This document shows positions 1-8,734 of a stretch of 64,000 nt of DNA, in pieces; within the stretch, counting starts at the first letter, position 1; the number at the start of each line of letters is the position of its first letter. The notes beneath the pieces are model-generated. The model was given only the letters and a program-made list of their open reading frames with translations. It had not been told where the DNA came from and made no database searches. The position numbers and the translations under genes were made by a program. Source of the stretch: Aliarcobacter sp017996075 (GTDB taxonomy: Bacteria; Campylobacterota; Campylobacteria; Campylobacterales; Arcobacteraceae); the NCBI RefSeq assembly GCF_051062515.1, contig NZ_JAMXEK010000001.1; one strand, written 5' to 3'.

Positions 1-1033
1 TTACTTCTAGCTTAGAAGAGTCATTTCCTAAAAACTCAATAGCAGCTTTTACTCTTGTGATGTATCCGTGATGGTCAGCTCCCCAAATATTTATATATTT
101 ATCAAACTCTCTATCAAATTTATTTTTATGATAGATTATATCACCAGCTAAATATGTTGGAATTCCATTTTCTCTTACAACAACTCTATCGCTATCATCA
201 CCAAATTTAGTTGAGTTTAGATAAACTTTTTCATCTTTTGTGTAAAGTGAACCATTTTTTTCTAAAACATTTTTTGTGCTATCCCAAGAGCTATAAAGTG
301 ATTTTTCAGATACAAAATTTTGGAAATTTATTCCTAAATCAGCTAAATCTTTTATGATTATTTGCATTACTATATCTTTTGCAAAAATTGCCATCTCTTC
401 AAATCTGCTCTCATCATAGATAATATCTTTTCCGTATTTTTCTATAATTTGTTCAGCAATTTCTACTAGATATTCACCTCTATAGTAACTTTCTGGGTAT
501 TTTACTTTTTCTTTAAATATAAAATCTCTAGCAGCTAAACTAACACTTATTCCTAAAAGCTGCATTTGAGCACCAGCATCATTTATATAATACTCAGTTG
601 TAATATCATATCCTAAATATTTTCCAACTTTATATAAAGTATCTCCAAAAACAGCACCTCTTGCATGCCCAATATGAAGCGGACCTGTTGGATTTGCACT
701 CACATACTCTAAAAGTATTTTTTCATCTTTTTTGTCACCTTTTGCAAAAGCATCTTTTTTTGATAATGCTTCATTTGCAAGCTTTTCTATAAAACTTTTC
801 GATAAAGTAAAGTTTATAAAACCTTTTACGGCTTCAATTTTTTCAAATAATTCAATATTATGAAGTTTTAAAACCAATTCATCTGCTAAAATCATAGGAG
901 ATTTTTTTAGCTCTTTCGCCAAAGAAAAAGCAACAGGAGTTGCAAAATGACCAAGTGAACTATCTTTTGGTTTTTCTAAAACAATACTTTTTTCTAATTT
1001 TTTCTCTATAAATTCTTTAACTATATTTTGCAA
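1..1033 (-). CDS. argS: Arginyl-tRNA synthetase, N-terminal part (runs off the window)
   Basis: Class I aminoacyl-tRNA synthetase that charges tRNA-Arg in the cytoplasm. About 344 codons are present and the 3' end lies left of base 1. The HIGH signature reads SANPTGPLHIGHARG near residues 115-125, followed by the family block YYINDAGAQM and a GADHHGYI block near the window edge. The first ~60 residues match the ArgS N-terminal tRNA-recognition domain. The start is a TTG at 1033 with AGAGAAGA just upstream; no ATG fits. It lies directly downstream of two tatA genes on the same strand. The KMSK region is outside the window. Confidence 0.95.
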   Translation of the reverse strand, partial: MQNIVKEFIEKKLEKSIVLEKPKDSSLGHFATPVAFSLAKELKKSPMILADELVLKLHNIELFEKIEAVKGFINFTLSKSFIEKLANEALSKKDAFAKGDKKDEKILLEYVSANPTGPLHIGHARGAVFGDTLYKVGKYLGYDITTEYYINDAGAQMQLLGISVSLAARDFIFKEKVKYPESYYRGEYLVEIAEQIIEKYGKDIIYDESRFEEMAIFAKDIVMQIIIKDLADLGINFQNFVSEKSLYSSWDSTKNVLEKNGSLYTKDEKVYLNSTKFGDDSDRVVVRENGIPTYLAGDIIYHKNKFDREFDKYINIWGADHHGYITRVKAAIEFLGNDSSKLEV

Positions 1034-1068
1034 GTTCTTCTCTTATTATTTATTATAAAATTCATATA

Positions 1069-1293
1069 TTATGAATTTTTTGTCTCTTCTTTTTGTGTTG
1101 GTATTTCAGCTTTTTTATCTGTTTCCGTTGGTTTATTTGCTACTTCTTCATTATCATCTTCTTTGATAGCTTTTTTGAAGTTTCTAATACCACTTCCTAA
1201 ACCTTTTGCAAGTTCTGGGATTTTTTTCCCACCAAATAAAATCAATATAATTATAACTATAATTACTAGTTCCATTCCGCTTGGCATACTCAT
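1069..1293 (-). CDS. tatA: Sec-independent translocase TatA, copy 1
   Basis: A 74-residue TatA/E protein, a pore component of the twin-arginine pathway exporting folded proteins. It has a short N-terminus, one membrane helix (ELVIIVIIILILF, residues 8-20), the hallmark FGGKKIPELAKGLGSG hinge and amphipathic helix, and a charged Lys/Glu/Thr tail. It follows the second tatA by about 17 bases and precedes argS by about 35. The two copies are near-identical through the hinge and amphipathic helix and diverge in the tail, so they are a tandem duplication. Which copy works with TatBC cannot be told from sequence. Confidence 0.92.
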   Translation of the reverse strand: MSMPSGMELVIIVIIILILFGGKKIPELAKGLGSGIRNFKKAIKEDDNEEVANKPTETDKKAEIPTQKEETKNS

Positions 1294-1310
1294 AAAAATC
1301 CTTTATAAAA

Positions 1311-1541
1311 TTAAGATTGTTTTGTTTCTGTTGAAGAAGTTGATTTTGTATCTGTTTTCTTCTCGTTCTCTTCTATTTTTGAAGCAGTTGCTACTTCTTC
1401 ATCATCTTCTTTTACAGCTTTTTTGAAGTTTTTAATACCACTTCCTAAACCTTTTGCAAGTTCTGGGATTTTTTTCCCACCAAATAAAATTAACACGATT
1501 AAAACAATTACTAATAATTGCATACCACTTGGCATATGCAT
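1311..1541 (-). CDS. tatA: Sec-independent translocase TatA, copy 2
   Basis: A 76-residue TatA/E paralogue: membrane helix LLVIVLIVLILF, then FGGKKIPELAKGLGSG and an acidic/Ser-Thr tail. I start it at ATG 1541 (MHMPSGMQ), which has AAAGGAA six bases upstream. A longer frame back to 1580 would add 13 residues that overlap the ribosome-binding site and are not TatA-like. It is first of the pair in transcription order, downstream of crcB. The tail differs from copy 1 in length and charge pattern, the usual place where TatA paralogues vary. Confidence 0.9.
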   Translation of the reverse strand: MHMPSGMQLLVIVLIVLILFGGKKIPELAKGLGSGIKNFKKAVKEDDEEVATASKIEENEKKTDTKSTSSTETKQS

Positions 1542-1606
1542 AGCTATTCCTTTTTTTGATATAAAAAATATTATAACCAAAAAAGCTTAAAGATTTTTAA
1601 CTATAA

Positions 1607-1993
1607 TCACTTTATAAAAAAGATAGCTAATTTAAATCCAATTAATACAAAAAATATTGATCCAATAAGATTTGATAAAATATTTAACATAGCATAATTT
1701 AATGAGCTATTAAAAAGTAGATAACTATCTAATGCAAATGTAGAAAATGTTGTAAGACCACCTAAAAATCCAGCTATTAAAAATGCTTTTATTATAGTTG
1801 AAACATCATGTGTTGAAAAATAGGCATATAAAATACCTATTAGAAAAGAGCCAAAAATATTAACTAAAAGTATCCCAAAAGGAAAATTTCCTAACTCCAT
1901 TTTATGGACATAATCTACAGCATAAAATCTTAAAATAGAACCAAATGCCCCACCAAATCCAACAGCAATAGCTATTTGAAAATTAAGAGACAT
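1607..1993 (-). CDS. crcB: Fluoride ion channel CrcB/Fluc
   Basis: A 128-residue, four-helix membrane protein of the Fluc family, which forms dual-topology dimers that export fluoride. Visible family blocks are GGAFGSILRFYAVDY, FPFGILLVNIFGSFLIG (the pore asparagine in VNIFGS) and GFLGGLTTFSTFALDS (the Phe/Thr pore-lining segment). I choose ATG 1993; a TTG at 2014 would add seven residues inside plsC. It overlaps the plsC stop by 11 bases, so the two are translationally coupled. No fluoride riboswitch is possible in that spot because the 5' side is plsC coding sequence. Confidence 0.92.
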   Translation of the reverse strand: MSLNFQIAIAVGFGGAFGSILRFYAVDYVHKMELGNFPFGILLVNIFGSFLIGILYAYFSTHDVSTIIKAFLIAGFLGGLTTFSTFALDSYLLFNSSLNYAMLNILSNLIGSIFFVLIGFKLAIFFIK

Positions 1994-2669
1994 AGTTTTT
2001 GTACTCTTTTTCAAAAACTTCTTTCATATTTTTTTCACAATCTTCGTACCAAGATGTATCTTTACTTGCAACAACAGGTTTTAAATATATAACTTTAACA
2101 ACTCCAGGAGATGCTTCCATTTTTTGAGAGTTAACTATATTTCTAGTATTAAACATAACTACTGGTTGAACTTTTAAGTTAAATTTATTTCCAACCATTT
2201 TTGCACCAGCTTTAAACTCACCAATGTAAGTTCCATCACTTCTTGTTCCTTCTGGAAACATTGCAATTGGACGACCTTTTGATAATCTATCTTTTACTTC
2301 ACTTAAAAGATGAATAAGCCCAGCCTTATTCTCTCTATCAATACTTATCATTCTAGGTGCTTTTATAATGTGTCCAAAAAAGAATAGGTCAGTTATCTCT
2401 TTTTTTGCAACCCAAGCTATATTTCTATTATGTAGATGTTCCATTACAATAATATCAAGCATTGATTGATGATTTATTAATATTAAATCACAGCTTTCAT
2501 CTAAATTTCCTTCAATTTCAAGCTTAATTCCAAGAAAAAACATCTGGATTCTCATCCATATTTTTATAACTTTATGTGCATGATTTCTAAACAGATACAT
2601 AAAAAATACAACAATTGCAACACTTATCGAAAATTGGATAAAAACTATTAAGCCTCTAATTTTTCTCAA
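1983..2669 (-). CDS. plsC: 1-acyl-sn-glycerol-3-phosphate acyltransferase
   Basis: A 228-residue acyltransferase that converts lysophosphatidic acid to phosphatidic acid at the inner membrane. The HX4D active-site motif is NHQSMLD (His67, Asp72) and the glycerol-phosphate binding motif is FPEGTRS at residues 138-144. A hydrophobic N-terminal segment (residues 8-26) anchors it. The start is TTG at 2669, preceded by GGAGGAG and lying inside the last codons of the upstream gene, a 14-base overlap. Length is normal for the family. Confidence 0.93.
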   Translation of the reverse strand: MRKIRGLIVFIQFSISVAIVVFFMYLFRNHAHKVIKIWMRIQMFFLGIKLEIEGNLDESCDLILINHQSMLDIIVMEHLHNRNIAWVAKKEITDLFFFGHIIKAPRMISIDRENKAGLIHLLSEVKDRLSKGRPIAMFPEGTRSDGTYIGEFKAGAKMVGNKFNLKVQPVVMFNTRNIVNSQKMEASPGVVKVIYLKPVVASKDTSWYEDCEKNMKEVFEKEYKNYVS

Positions 2670-3726
2670 AACTCTCCTCCTTTACCCAACCAACAAAATC
2701 ACTATCTACTCCTAAAACTTTTACAAAGTTTTCTCTTTTTTCTAAAGCTTCAACTCTTTCATCTTTTTTTGTTTTAAAGAATACTGTTGAGTTTTTTGTT
2801 GGTAAAATATATATATAAGAGTCTGTTTTTATTACACCTTTTTGATTTGGTAAATTATATAAAACAGCAACAATTAAAGAGACAAAAGTAAAAAATAGAA
2901 CAATTTTCCATCTTTTCCAAATGTAAATTAAAAGAAAAATTACAAAAATAACAATAGCTGCTATTTTTTTATATTTTTCAAAAGTTGAATCATTTGGATT
3001 TAAATCAGTTTGAGTACTTACTAACTCATTTTGTAAAATCAGTGGTATTTTTACATCTTTGAAACTATTTGTTGCAGTATTAAAATATGTAAAAATTAGA
3101 TTTTTTTGAAAAATTGGAGTCACAAAATAGTAAACTAAGTTTTCAATATTTTCCCACTCTTTTATACTTGAAACTCCTTGCTCTTCTATATTTTTTAAAG
3201 AAAAATCACTCAAATTTGAGTTTATTGCATCTAAATCAATTATAGTAAGTGCATTATCATTGTTATATTGCTTTGTTTTATACGCTTTTAATATAATATT
3301 TTCAGCTACGATATTTGAATATCTATCATCTGCTTTACCAATATTTGATATTTTTAATTGTAAAGGTTCTAGTGTACTTTGATCTATTAGTTCATTTGAA
3401 TTAAAAAGATTAATCTCAAAAAGAGGTAGTGAAAAATTTGTATTTTTTACTTTGAGGTAGTAGCTATTTTCATATTTATCATTTGATATTTTTTTCCAAG
3501 AAGAGTTTGGATTTAAAACTTCAATATTTGAAGATTTTAAAAATTTTGTACTTATATTTGTAAAATTTGAAGTAGTAATCATAGCTTCAATTTTTATCTC
3601 AAATTTTTGATTTTTGTATATATTTGTTGGTGTTTTTGTATATGATAAATATAAGTTTTTTGCTGCAAACAAGTTTATTGAGCAAAAAGTTGCAAAGATT
3701 AAAAATAGTATAGATACTTTTTTCAT
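2656..3726 (-). CDS. Exported membrane protein with C-terminal SH3-like domain
   Basis: A 356-residue protein not tied to a named gene. It has a signal peptide (residues 1-21, ending LFAA), a ~220-residue beta-rich extracytoplasmic region reminiscent of BatD-type proteins (opening with YLSYTKTPTNIYKNQKFEIKI), two adjacent membrane helices at about 255-290, and a C-terminal ~50-residue SH3-like module (VFFKTKKDERVEALEKRENF, then GWVKEESF). The SH3 part would sit on the periplasmic side if both helices cross the membrane. It heads the plsC-crcB-tatA string. BatD resemblance is weak and function is unknown. Confidence 0.75.
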   Translation of the reverse strand: MKKVSILFLIFATFCSINLFAAKNLYLSYTKTPTNIYKNQKFEIKIEAMITTSNFTNISTKFLKSSNIEVLNPNSSWKKISNDKYENSYYLKVKNTNFSLPLFEINLFNSNELIDQSTLEPLQLKISNIGKADDRYSNIVAENIILKAYKTKQYNNDNALTIIDLDAINSNLSDFSLKNIEEQGVSSIKEWENIENLVYYFVTPIFQKNLIFTYFNTATNSFKDVKIPLILQNELVSTQTDLNPNDSTFEKYKKIAAIVIFVIFLLIYIWKRWKIVLFFTFVSLIVAVLYNLPNQKGVIKTDSYIYILPTKNSTVFFKTKKDERVEALEKRENFVKVLGVDSDFVGWVKEESFEKN

Positions 3727-3740
3727 AAATTAATAGTTAA

Positions 3741-3770
3741 ATTAAAATAGAAGAACTCTTCTATTTTAAT
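3741..3770 (-). terminator. Hairpin terminator of the pur cluster
   Basis: A 13-base perfect inverted repeat (3741-3753 with 3758-3770) around a 4-base loop overlaps the purQ stop codon. It lies between purQ and the SH3 membrane protein gene, both on the minus strand, and would end the purC-purS-purQ transcript. The stem is AT-rich and followed by a T-containing tract on the minus strand. Confidence 0.6.
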
Positions 3771-4432
3771 AAACCTTTTAGCATATTTACACCATCAGTT
3801 GAACCTAAAATCTCTTCAATTGCACGTTCAGGATGAGGCATTAGACCAAATACATTTCTCTCTTTATTACAAATTCCAGCAATATTTGAAACGCTTCCAT
3901 TCATATTTGTAACTTCACCATTTTTTGTGCAATATTTTAATAATATCTGATTGTTAGCTTCAAGCTCTTTTAATCCAACTTCATCAATATAGTAGTTTCC
4001 ATCGTGATGAGCAACTGGAATATTAACAACATCTCCAATATTTAAAAGTCTTAAAAAATCATTGTTATTATCAATAACTTTAAGAGTATGATATTTTGAA
4101 ATAAAGTGTAAAGTATCATTTCTTTTCATTGCCCCTGGAAGAAGCCCAGCTTCAAGTAAAATTTGAAAACCATTACAAATACCTAAAACTTTTCCACCAT
4201 TTGTGGCAAATTTTTTAACATCTTCCATAATGCTTGCAAATCTAGCAATTGCACCACTTCTTAAGTAGTCACCATAAGAGAACCCACCTGGAACAACTAC
4301 TAAATCAGTATTTTCTGGAAGTTTTGTATCTTTATGCCAAATAACTTCTACATCGCAACCAAGTTTAGTAAATGCATATTTTGCATCAAATTCACAGTTT
4401 GTTCCAGGAAATTGTAGTACGGCTACTTTCAT
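3761..4432 (-). CDS. purQ: FGAM synthase, glutaminase subunit PurQ
   Basis: A 223-residue class I glutamine amidotransferase subunit that supplies ammonia to PurL for formylglycinamidine ribonucleotide synthesis. The nucleophile elbow is LGICNGFQ (Cys86) and the partner residues are His200 and Glu202 in MPHPERA. PurQ opens with AVLQFPGTNCE, typical of the separate-subunit type. The gene follows purS by two bases. PurL is not in the window. Length agrees with separate PurQ proteins of Gram-positives and Campylobacterota rather than the fused PurL of enterics. Confidence 0.97.
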   Translation of the reverse strand: MKVAVLQFPGTNCEFDAKYAFTKLGCDVEVIWHKDTKLPENTDLVVVPGGFSYGDYLRSGAIARFASIMEDVKKFATNGGKVLGICNGFQILLEAGLLPGAMKRNDTLHFISKYHTLKVIDNNNDFLRLLNIGDVVNIPVAHHDGNYYIDEVGLKELEANNQILLKYCTKNGEVTNMNGSVSNIAGICNKERNVFGLMPHPERAIEEILGSTDGVNMLKGLLK

Positions 4433-4434
4433 AA

Positions 4435-4680
4435 TTAACCTACTATATCAATATTGTAATCTTCAATTACAGTATTAGCAAGAAGCTTTTCACACATTTT
4501 TGTAACTTCTTCTTTTGCTTTTTCTTTATCATTTGAGTTTAACTCTATAATAATTTGTTTTCCAACTCTTACATCAGAAATTAAATCTTTAAATCCCAAA
4601 GTTCCTAAAGCATGGTTAATTGCTTTACCTTGATCATCTAAAACACCTTTTTTTAATCCTACATTTACTATTGCTTTCAT
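4435..4680 (-). CDS. purS: FGAM synthase, PurS subunit
   Basis: An 81-residue protein that bridges PurQ and small PurL. It contains the conserved KGVLDDQGKAI and LGF..v.dvRVGKQI blocks. There are two adjacent ATG codons (4683 and 4680); the second is better spaced from AGAGGA and gives the usual MKAIVNV start. It sits between purC and purQ, giving a purC-purS-purQ order on the minus strand. Confidence 0.95.
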   Translation of the reverse strand: MKAIVNVGLKKGVLDDQGKAINHALGTLGFKDLISDVRVGKQIIIELNSNDKEKAKEEVTKMCEKLLANTVIEDYNIDIVG

Positions 4681-4721
4681 CATTTTTCCTCTAAATTTTT
4701 TTGCAAATTATATCTAAAGAT

Positions 4722-5675
4722 TTATTTGCTTAGTCTTTCTAAAATTGTTTTATATCCGCTTAATATTTTATCTTCTATCTCTTTTGGAACAACAACTTCT
4801 AATTTCTCTCCAGATTTCAAAGATTTTGATTGCTCTTTCCAGTTCTCTTTTTTACCAAAATCTCTTAAAATTTGTTTGTCCATTGAGATAAAGTTACTGT
4901 TTTTAAAATCTTCTAAAGCTATGAATCTTGAACTCTCAGGAGTTAAAACTTCATCACCTAAAACCCATTTTCCATCTTCATCAACAAAAATTTCGAACTT
5001 TGTATCAACTACAACTATTCCTCTATCTTCTGCAAAAGTTGTAAAATCTTTAAAAAGCTTTTCTAAACTAGAGATAATTTCAGGAAAAGTATCTCTTACT
5101 TTTTTAGAGTTTAAAGGCTCGTCTTTTAATCCTTTTGTTGTTGGTGTAAAAAGTGGAGTTTCAAATTTATGCCACTCTTTTAAATTTGAAGGTAAATCTA
5201 ATCCATATGGATCTTTACCATCTTGTAAAGCTTGAAATAAAGAACCAGTTAAGTAATTTCTAAAAATTAGCTCAAACTGTACTACCTCTCCATCAATATT
5301 TGCCTCAAGAGCTTTGCACAGTTTCATAAGTTGACATCTAGAAGCAACAGAGATATCAGAAGATATTTTTTCATCTAAAATTGCAGTTCTTATGCCACTG
5401 TTTGCAGCAAATTTTGCTCCAAAATTTGAAATTTCTGTTTGTATAATTCCTTTTCCTTTAATTTCAAAATTTAAAGGAATATCAAAAACAGATGTTCTAT
5501 CACTTCTTACAAGTAGAACTTTTGCTTCATCACCTGGACAGCTGTATAAATCAGCATTTTTTCCTATATAAAAAAGATTGTAGCCAATATTTTCTAACTC
5601 ATCAAAACCTTTTTGTGTAGTTATTTTTTTATTATCTGGCCAAAGATTTAAAGATTTAATTTTTTCAATATTCAT
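4722..5675 (-). CDS. purC: SAICAR synthetase PurC (long form)
   Basis: Phosphoribosylaminoimidazole-succinocarboxamide synthase, joining CAIR and aspartate with ATP. At 317 residues it is longer than the ~237-residue enteric enzyme and resembles the ~300-residue yeast Ade1 type. Diagnostic blocks are LLVRSDRTSVFDI near residue 55, RNYLTGSLFQAL, and DTKFEIFVDEDGK followed by DEVLTPESSRF, with substrate- and Mg-binding acids. The ATG at 5675 has AGGAAG upstream. It is first gene of the purC-purS-purQ group. Confidence 0.95.
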   Translation of the reverse strand: MNIEKIKSLNLWPDNKKITTQKGFDELENIGYNLFYIGKNADLYSCPGDEAKVLLVRSDRTSVFDIPLNFEIKGKGIIQTEISNFGAKFAANSGIRTAILDEKISSDISVASRCQLMKLCKALEANIDGEVVQFELIFRNYLTGSLFQALQDGKDPYGLDLPSNLKEWHKFETPLFTPTTKGLKDEPLNSKKVRDTFPEIISSLEKLFKDFTTFAEDRGIVVVDTKFEIFVDEDGKWVLGDEVLTPESSRFIALEDFKNSNFISMDKQILRDFGKKENWKEQSKSLKSGEKLEVVVPKEIEDKILSGYKTILERLSK

Positions 5676-5688
5676 AAAACTTCCTAAA

Positions 5689-6987
5689 TTATTTATTCAT
5701 TATAATTAAGCTTTTTAAAACTGCTAAAGATGTATTTAATTGATTGTCATTTTGTAAATCATCTTTTGAAATGATTTTTTTAGTTTCATCTTTTACAGCT
5801 TTCTCTTCAGCTTTTAACTTATCATCAACTTTATTAAGCTCACCCTCAAGATGTTTTTTAAGGTCAGCCTCTTTTATTTTTAAGCCATTTTCTTCACTTT
5901 GAACAACTTTTCCTGCACTTGCAATAATATCAGGAGTTACACCCTCTGCTTGGATTGTTCTTCCACTTGGTAAATAGTATTTTGCAATAGTTAATTTGAT
6001 ATTTTCAGTTTTTTCATTATCTATTGGAAGTACAGCTTGAACTGAACCTTTTCCAAAAGTTTTTTCACCTACCAAAATAGCTCTTTTGTGATCTTGTAAA
6101 GCACCACTTACAATTTCAGAAGCTGAAGCAGAACCTTCATTTACAAGAACAACTAAAGGTAAATCTGTTTTTGTTCCAAATTTACTTGCTTCAAATTTTT
6201 CTTCATCATTAGCATCTCTTCCTTTTTGTGAAACAATAACTCCATTTTTTACAAATAGGTCAACAACACCAATTGCTTGATTTAAAAGACCACCAGGATT
6301 ATTTCTTAAATCAAGAACTATTCCTTTTACATCTTTATTCTCTTTGATAGCTTTTTCTAAATCATTTGTAACTTTTGTATCAAAGCTTGAAATTCTAAGA
6401 TATAAAAGATTTTCTCCCTCTATTTTTTTTGCAAAAACAGATTGAACTTTTATAATATCTCTTTTCATAGCAATTTCAAGAGGTTTATTATCACCTTTTC
6501 TTACAATTGTTAGTTTAATATCTGATTTAGGCTCACCCCTCATCATATTTACAGCTTCGTCTAAAGTTATTCCAATAGTTGAAGTGTCATTTATTTTTAG
6601 GATTATATCTCCTGATTTTACACCAGCTTTAAATGCAGGAGTATCATCTATTGGTGATATAACAGTTAAAGCACCATCTCTCATACCAACAGTAATTCCT
6701 AATCCACCAAATTCTCCAGAAGTTGCAATACTCATCTCTTTACTTGCTTTTTTATCCAAATAGCTTGAATGTGCATCTAATTCTTGCATTAAACCTTTTA
6801 ATGCTTTGTCAACAATTTGTTGAAGTTTAATATCATCAACATAGTACTTTTCAACAGTTCCAATAACTTTTGTTAGTTTCGATAAAGATTCAAATCTTGT
6901 TTGTTCATTTTCAACAGGCGCTTCTTTTGCAAATATATTTTGAGATAATACAAATGCAATAGATGTTGCTATTAATAGTTTATTCAT
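5689..6987 (-). CDS. C-terminal processing peptidase, S41 family
   Basis: A 432-residue exported tail-specific protease of the CtpA/Prc type. A signal peptide covers residues 1-20 (ending NIFA). A PDZ domain spans about 92-175 (GGLGITV, then GVKSGDIILKIN), and the S41 catalytic core has Ser288 in NEGSASASE and Lys313 in TFGKGSVQ, the expected 25-residue Ser-Lys spacing. The C-terminus is a charged coiled-coil-like tail. It ends 13 bases before purC in the same orientation and is divergent from the gene at 7101. Substrates are not indicated. Confidence 0.93.
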   Translation of the reverse strand: MNKLLIATSIAFVLSQNIFAKEAPVENEQTRFESLSKLTKVIGTVEKYYVDDIKLQQIVDKALKGLMQELDAHSSYLDKKASKEMSIATSGEFGGLGITVGMRDGALTVISPIDDTPAFKAGVKSGDIILKINDTSTIGITLDEAVNMMRGEPKSDIKLTIVRKGDNKPLEIAMKRDIIKVQSVFAKKIEGENLLYLRISSFDTKVTNDLEKAIKENKDVKGIVLDLRNNPGGLLNQAIGVVDLFVKNGVIVSQKGRDANDEEKFEASKFGTKTDLPLVVLVNEGSASASEIVSGALQDHKRAILVGEKTFGKGSVQAVLPIDNEKTENIKLTIAKYYLPSGRTIQAEGVTPDIIASAGKVVQSEENGLKIKEADLKKHLEGELNKVDDKLKAEEKAVKDETKKIISKDDLQNDNQLNTSLAVLKSLIIMNK

Positions 6988-7100
6988 TTTGCGATAACCT
7001 TTTAAATTTATAGGCTAAAATTATACAAAAAAGTTTATAAAAGTAATATTTTATGAAAAATTTTGTAATATATCAACTACTTTTTAAAAAGGCTAGGTAT

Positions 7101-7679
7101 ATGAGTATAAAAGATGATGTGAACTACATCAAAAATGAGTTAAGTAGTGAAGAGAAATTCCTTGAAAGTTTTGTAAAAACTGAGAGATTTTTTAAAAAAT
7201 ATAAAAAATTAATATTTGGATTGATTATTTTAGCAATAGTTGGTTCGGTAGTTTTTTTAGTAAAAACTAAATTGGATGAAAAAAATCTTTATGAAGCAAA
7301 TATTGCTCTAAGTAATTTTCTTGAAAATGGAAATCAAAACTCTTTAAATCAACTTAAAGAGAAAAACAGAGATTTATATGAAATAGCTTTGTATTTAGAT
7401 GCTAAAAATGAGTTTAAAAATGCAGATATTAATCTTAAATATTTAAAAGAGTTACTAGATTTCGAAGTTGCACTTTTAAATTCAAACCAATCAGATTTGG
7501 ATGCAGTTTCAAAAAAAGCAGATTTTTTACTTAAAGATTATGCTATTTTTAATCAAGCTTTAATACTAGTTAATAATCAAAAATATGCTGAAGCAAGAGA
7601 AATTTTGGGTAAAATATCTCAAGATTCAAGAGCTTTTGAACTAGCAACACTTTTAAAACACTATTTAGTTACAAAATAA
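7101..7679 (+). CDS. YfgM-like membrane-anchored TPR-type protein
   Basis: A 192-residue type II membrane protein: short charged cytoplasmic N-terminus, one membrane helix (LIFGLIILAIVGSVVFLV, about residues 37-54), then a helical periplasmic domain with TPR-like repeats (ANIALSNFLENGNQNSLNQL; ALILVNNQKYAEAREIL). This is the architecture of YfgM, a SecYEG/PpiD-associated protein of E. coli. I start at ATG 7101, preceded by AGG; an upstream ATG at 7053 lacks a ribosome-binding site. The next gene, 11 bases on, looks like BamB, and yfgM-bamB adjacency is known in gammaproteobacteria. The assignment rests on topology and neighbourhood. Confidence 0.65.
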   Translation: MSIKDDVNYIKNELSSEEKFLESFVKTERFFKKYKKLIFGLIILAIVGSVVFLVKTKLDEKNLYEANIALSNFLENGNQNSLNQLKEKNRDLYEIALYLDAKNEFKNADINLKYLKELLDFEVALLNSNQSDLDAVSKKADFLLKDYAIFNQALILVNNQKYAEAREILGKISQDSRAFELATLLKHYLVTK

Positions 7680-7690
7680 GGAATAAAAAA

Positions 7691-8674
7691 ATGAAATCTA
7701 TACTATTGTCAATTGTTGCAATTGCACTTTTTACAGCTTGTTCTGGTAAAAAATATTATGAACCAGAAGAGACAAGTAGCAATATTGAGTTAAACAAAAA
7801 GTCTATGTCGTCTTCAATAAAATCTATGAATAGAGTTGGTGGAACTTTAGAAGATAACGAAGTTATTACTAAACAAGGAATTTCTAGCTTTAAACTTCCA
7901 GAAGGATTTGAGTTTTTAAACTTTACTGATGATGGAAAAGTAATAGCAACAAATTATATTGATAAAATCTTAATTGGCGATAGAGAAAGAACAGTTAAAG
8001 ATGTAGTTGTAGCTGCTTCAAGAAAAGATGAAAAACTAGCACTTATCTATTCTAATAATAGTATGGAATTAATAGATATAAATACAGATAAAACTCTTTT
8101 TAAAGAGTATTTACCGTTATCTTTAGCAAATGATACGAGAATTTCAAATCCTTTATTTATGGGAAATTTAATTTTGTTTCCAAGCTTAAATGGTAAAGTA
8201 CTTATTTTATCATCTGCTACAAATGAAGTTGTAAGAAATATATCTGTTGAAACAGATAGTGAATTTAAAAATATTATAAGTCTTGATATTGAGAAAAAAA
8301 GTGAGAGTTTGATTGTTGCAAATCCAAATAAAATTGTATCTATATCTGCTAGAGATGTTATTAGTAAAGATTATGATATTAGAGATATGATTTTAAAGAA
8401 TGGATATATTTATATTGCAACCGTTGATGGTCATATTATAAAACTTACTCCAAACCTAGAAGAAGTTGCAAAAAGAAAATATAAATATGCAAAATTTCAT
8501 GCTTTGGCATATGGAAGTAGTTTATATGCTGTTGAATCTCAAGGATTCTTAATAAATATAAGTGATGATTTTAAAACTGACACTATATATGAGTTTAGTT
8601 TTGATAATGAAAAAAGATTAATAGCAATAGATAATAAAATCTATTTTAACTCAGATTATATAACTCTTCCATAA
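7691..8674 (+). CDS. BamB-like outer-membrane lipoprotein (beta-propeller)
   Basis: A 327-residue lipoprotein with a type II signal peptide (lipobox LFTAC, Cys17). The body is made of repeating beta-strand units such as ISSFKLPEGFEFLNFTDDGK, GNLILFPSLNGKVLIL and NGYIYIATVDGHIIKL, typical of PQQ-type/WD-like propellers as in BamB. BamB helps the BAM complex insert outer-membrane proteins. The gene is downstream of a YfgM-like gene and is followed by a strong terminator. A generic propeller lipoprotein is the alternative; divergence from enteric BamB is large. Confidence 0.65.
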   Translation: MKSILLSIVAIALFTACSGKKYYEPEETSSNIELNKKSMSSSIKSMNRVGGTLEDNEVITKQGISSFKLPEGFEFLNFTDDGKVIATNYIDKILIGDRERTVKDVVVAASRKDEKLALIYSNNSMELIDINTDKTLFKEYLPLSLANDTRISNPLFMGNLILFPSLNGKVLILSSATNEVVRNISVETDSEFKNIISLDIEKKSESLIVANPNKIVSISARDVISKDYDIRDMILKNGYIYIATVDGHIIKLTPNLEEVAKRKYKYAKFHALAYGSSLYAVESQGFLINISDDFKTDTIYEFSFDNEKRLIAIDNKIYFNSDYITLP

Positions 8675-8702
8675 AAAAATAGTGGTTAAATCCACTATTT
8701 TT
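8675..8702. terminator. Bidirectional hairpin terminator
   Basis: An 11-base perfect stem (8675-8685 and 8692-8702) with a 6-base loop. A-run on one side and T-run on the other let it serve both convergent genes, the BamB-like gene and truD. Confidence 0.8.
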
Positions 8703-8734
8703 ATTATTAAAAAACTCTCTTTAAGCCTTATATT

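Noticed and set aside
4726..5235. 169-codon open frame opposite purC
   Set aside because: Composition is a Ser/Leu/Phe-rich mirror of purC and there is no ribosome-binding site.
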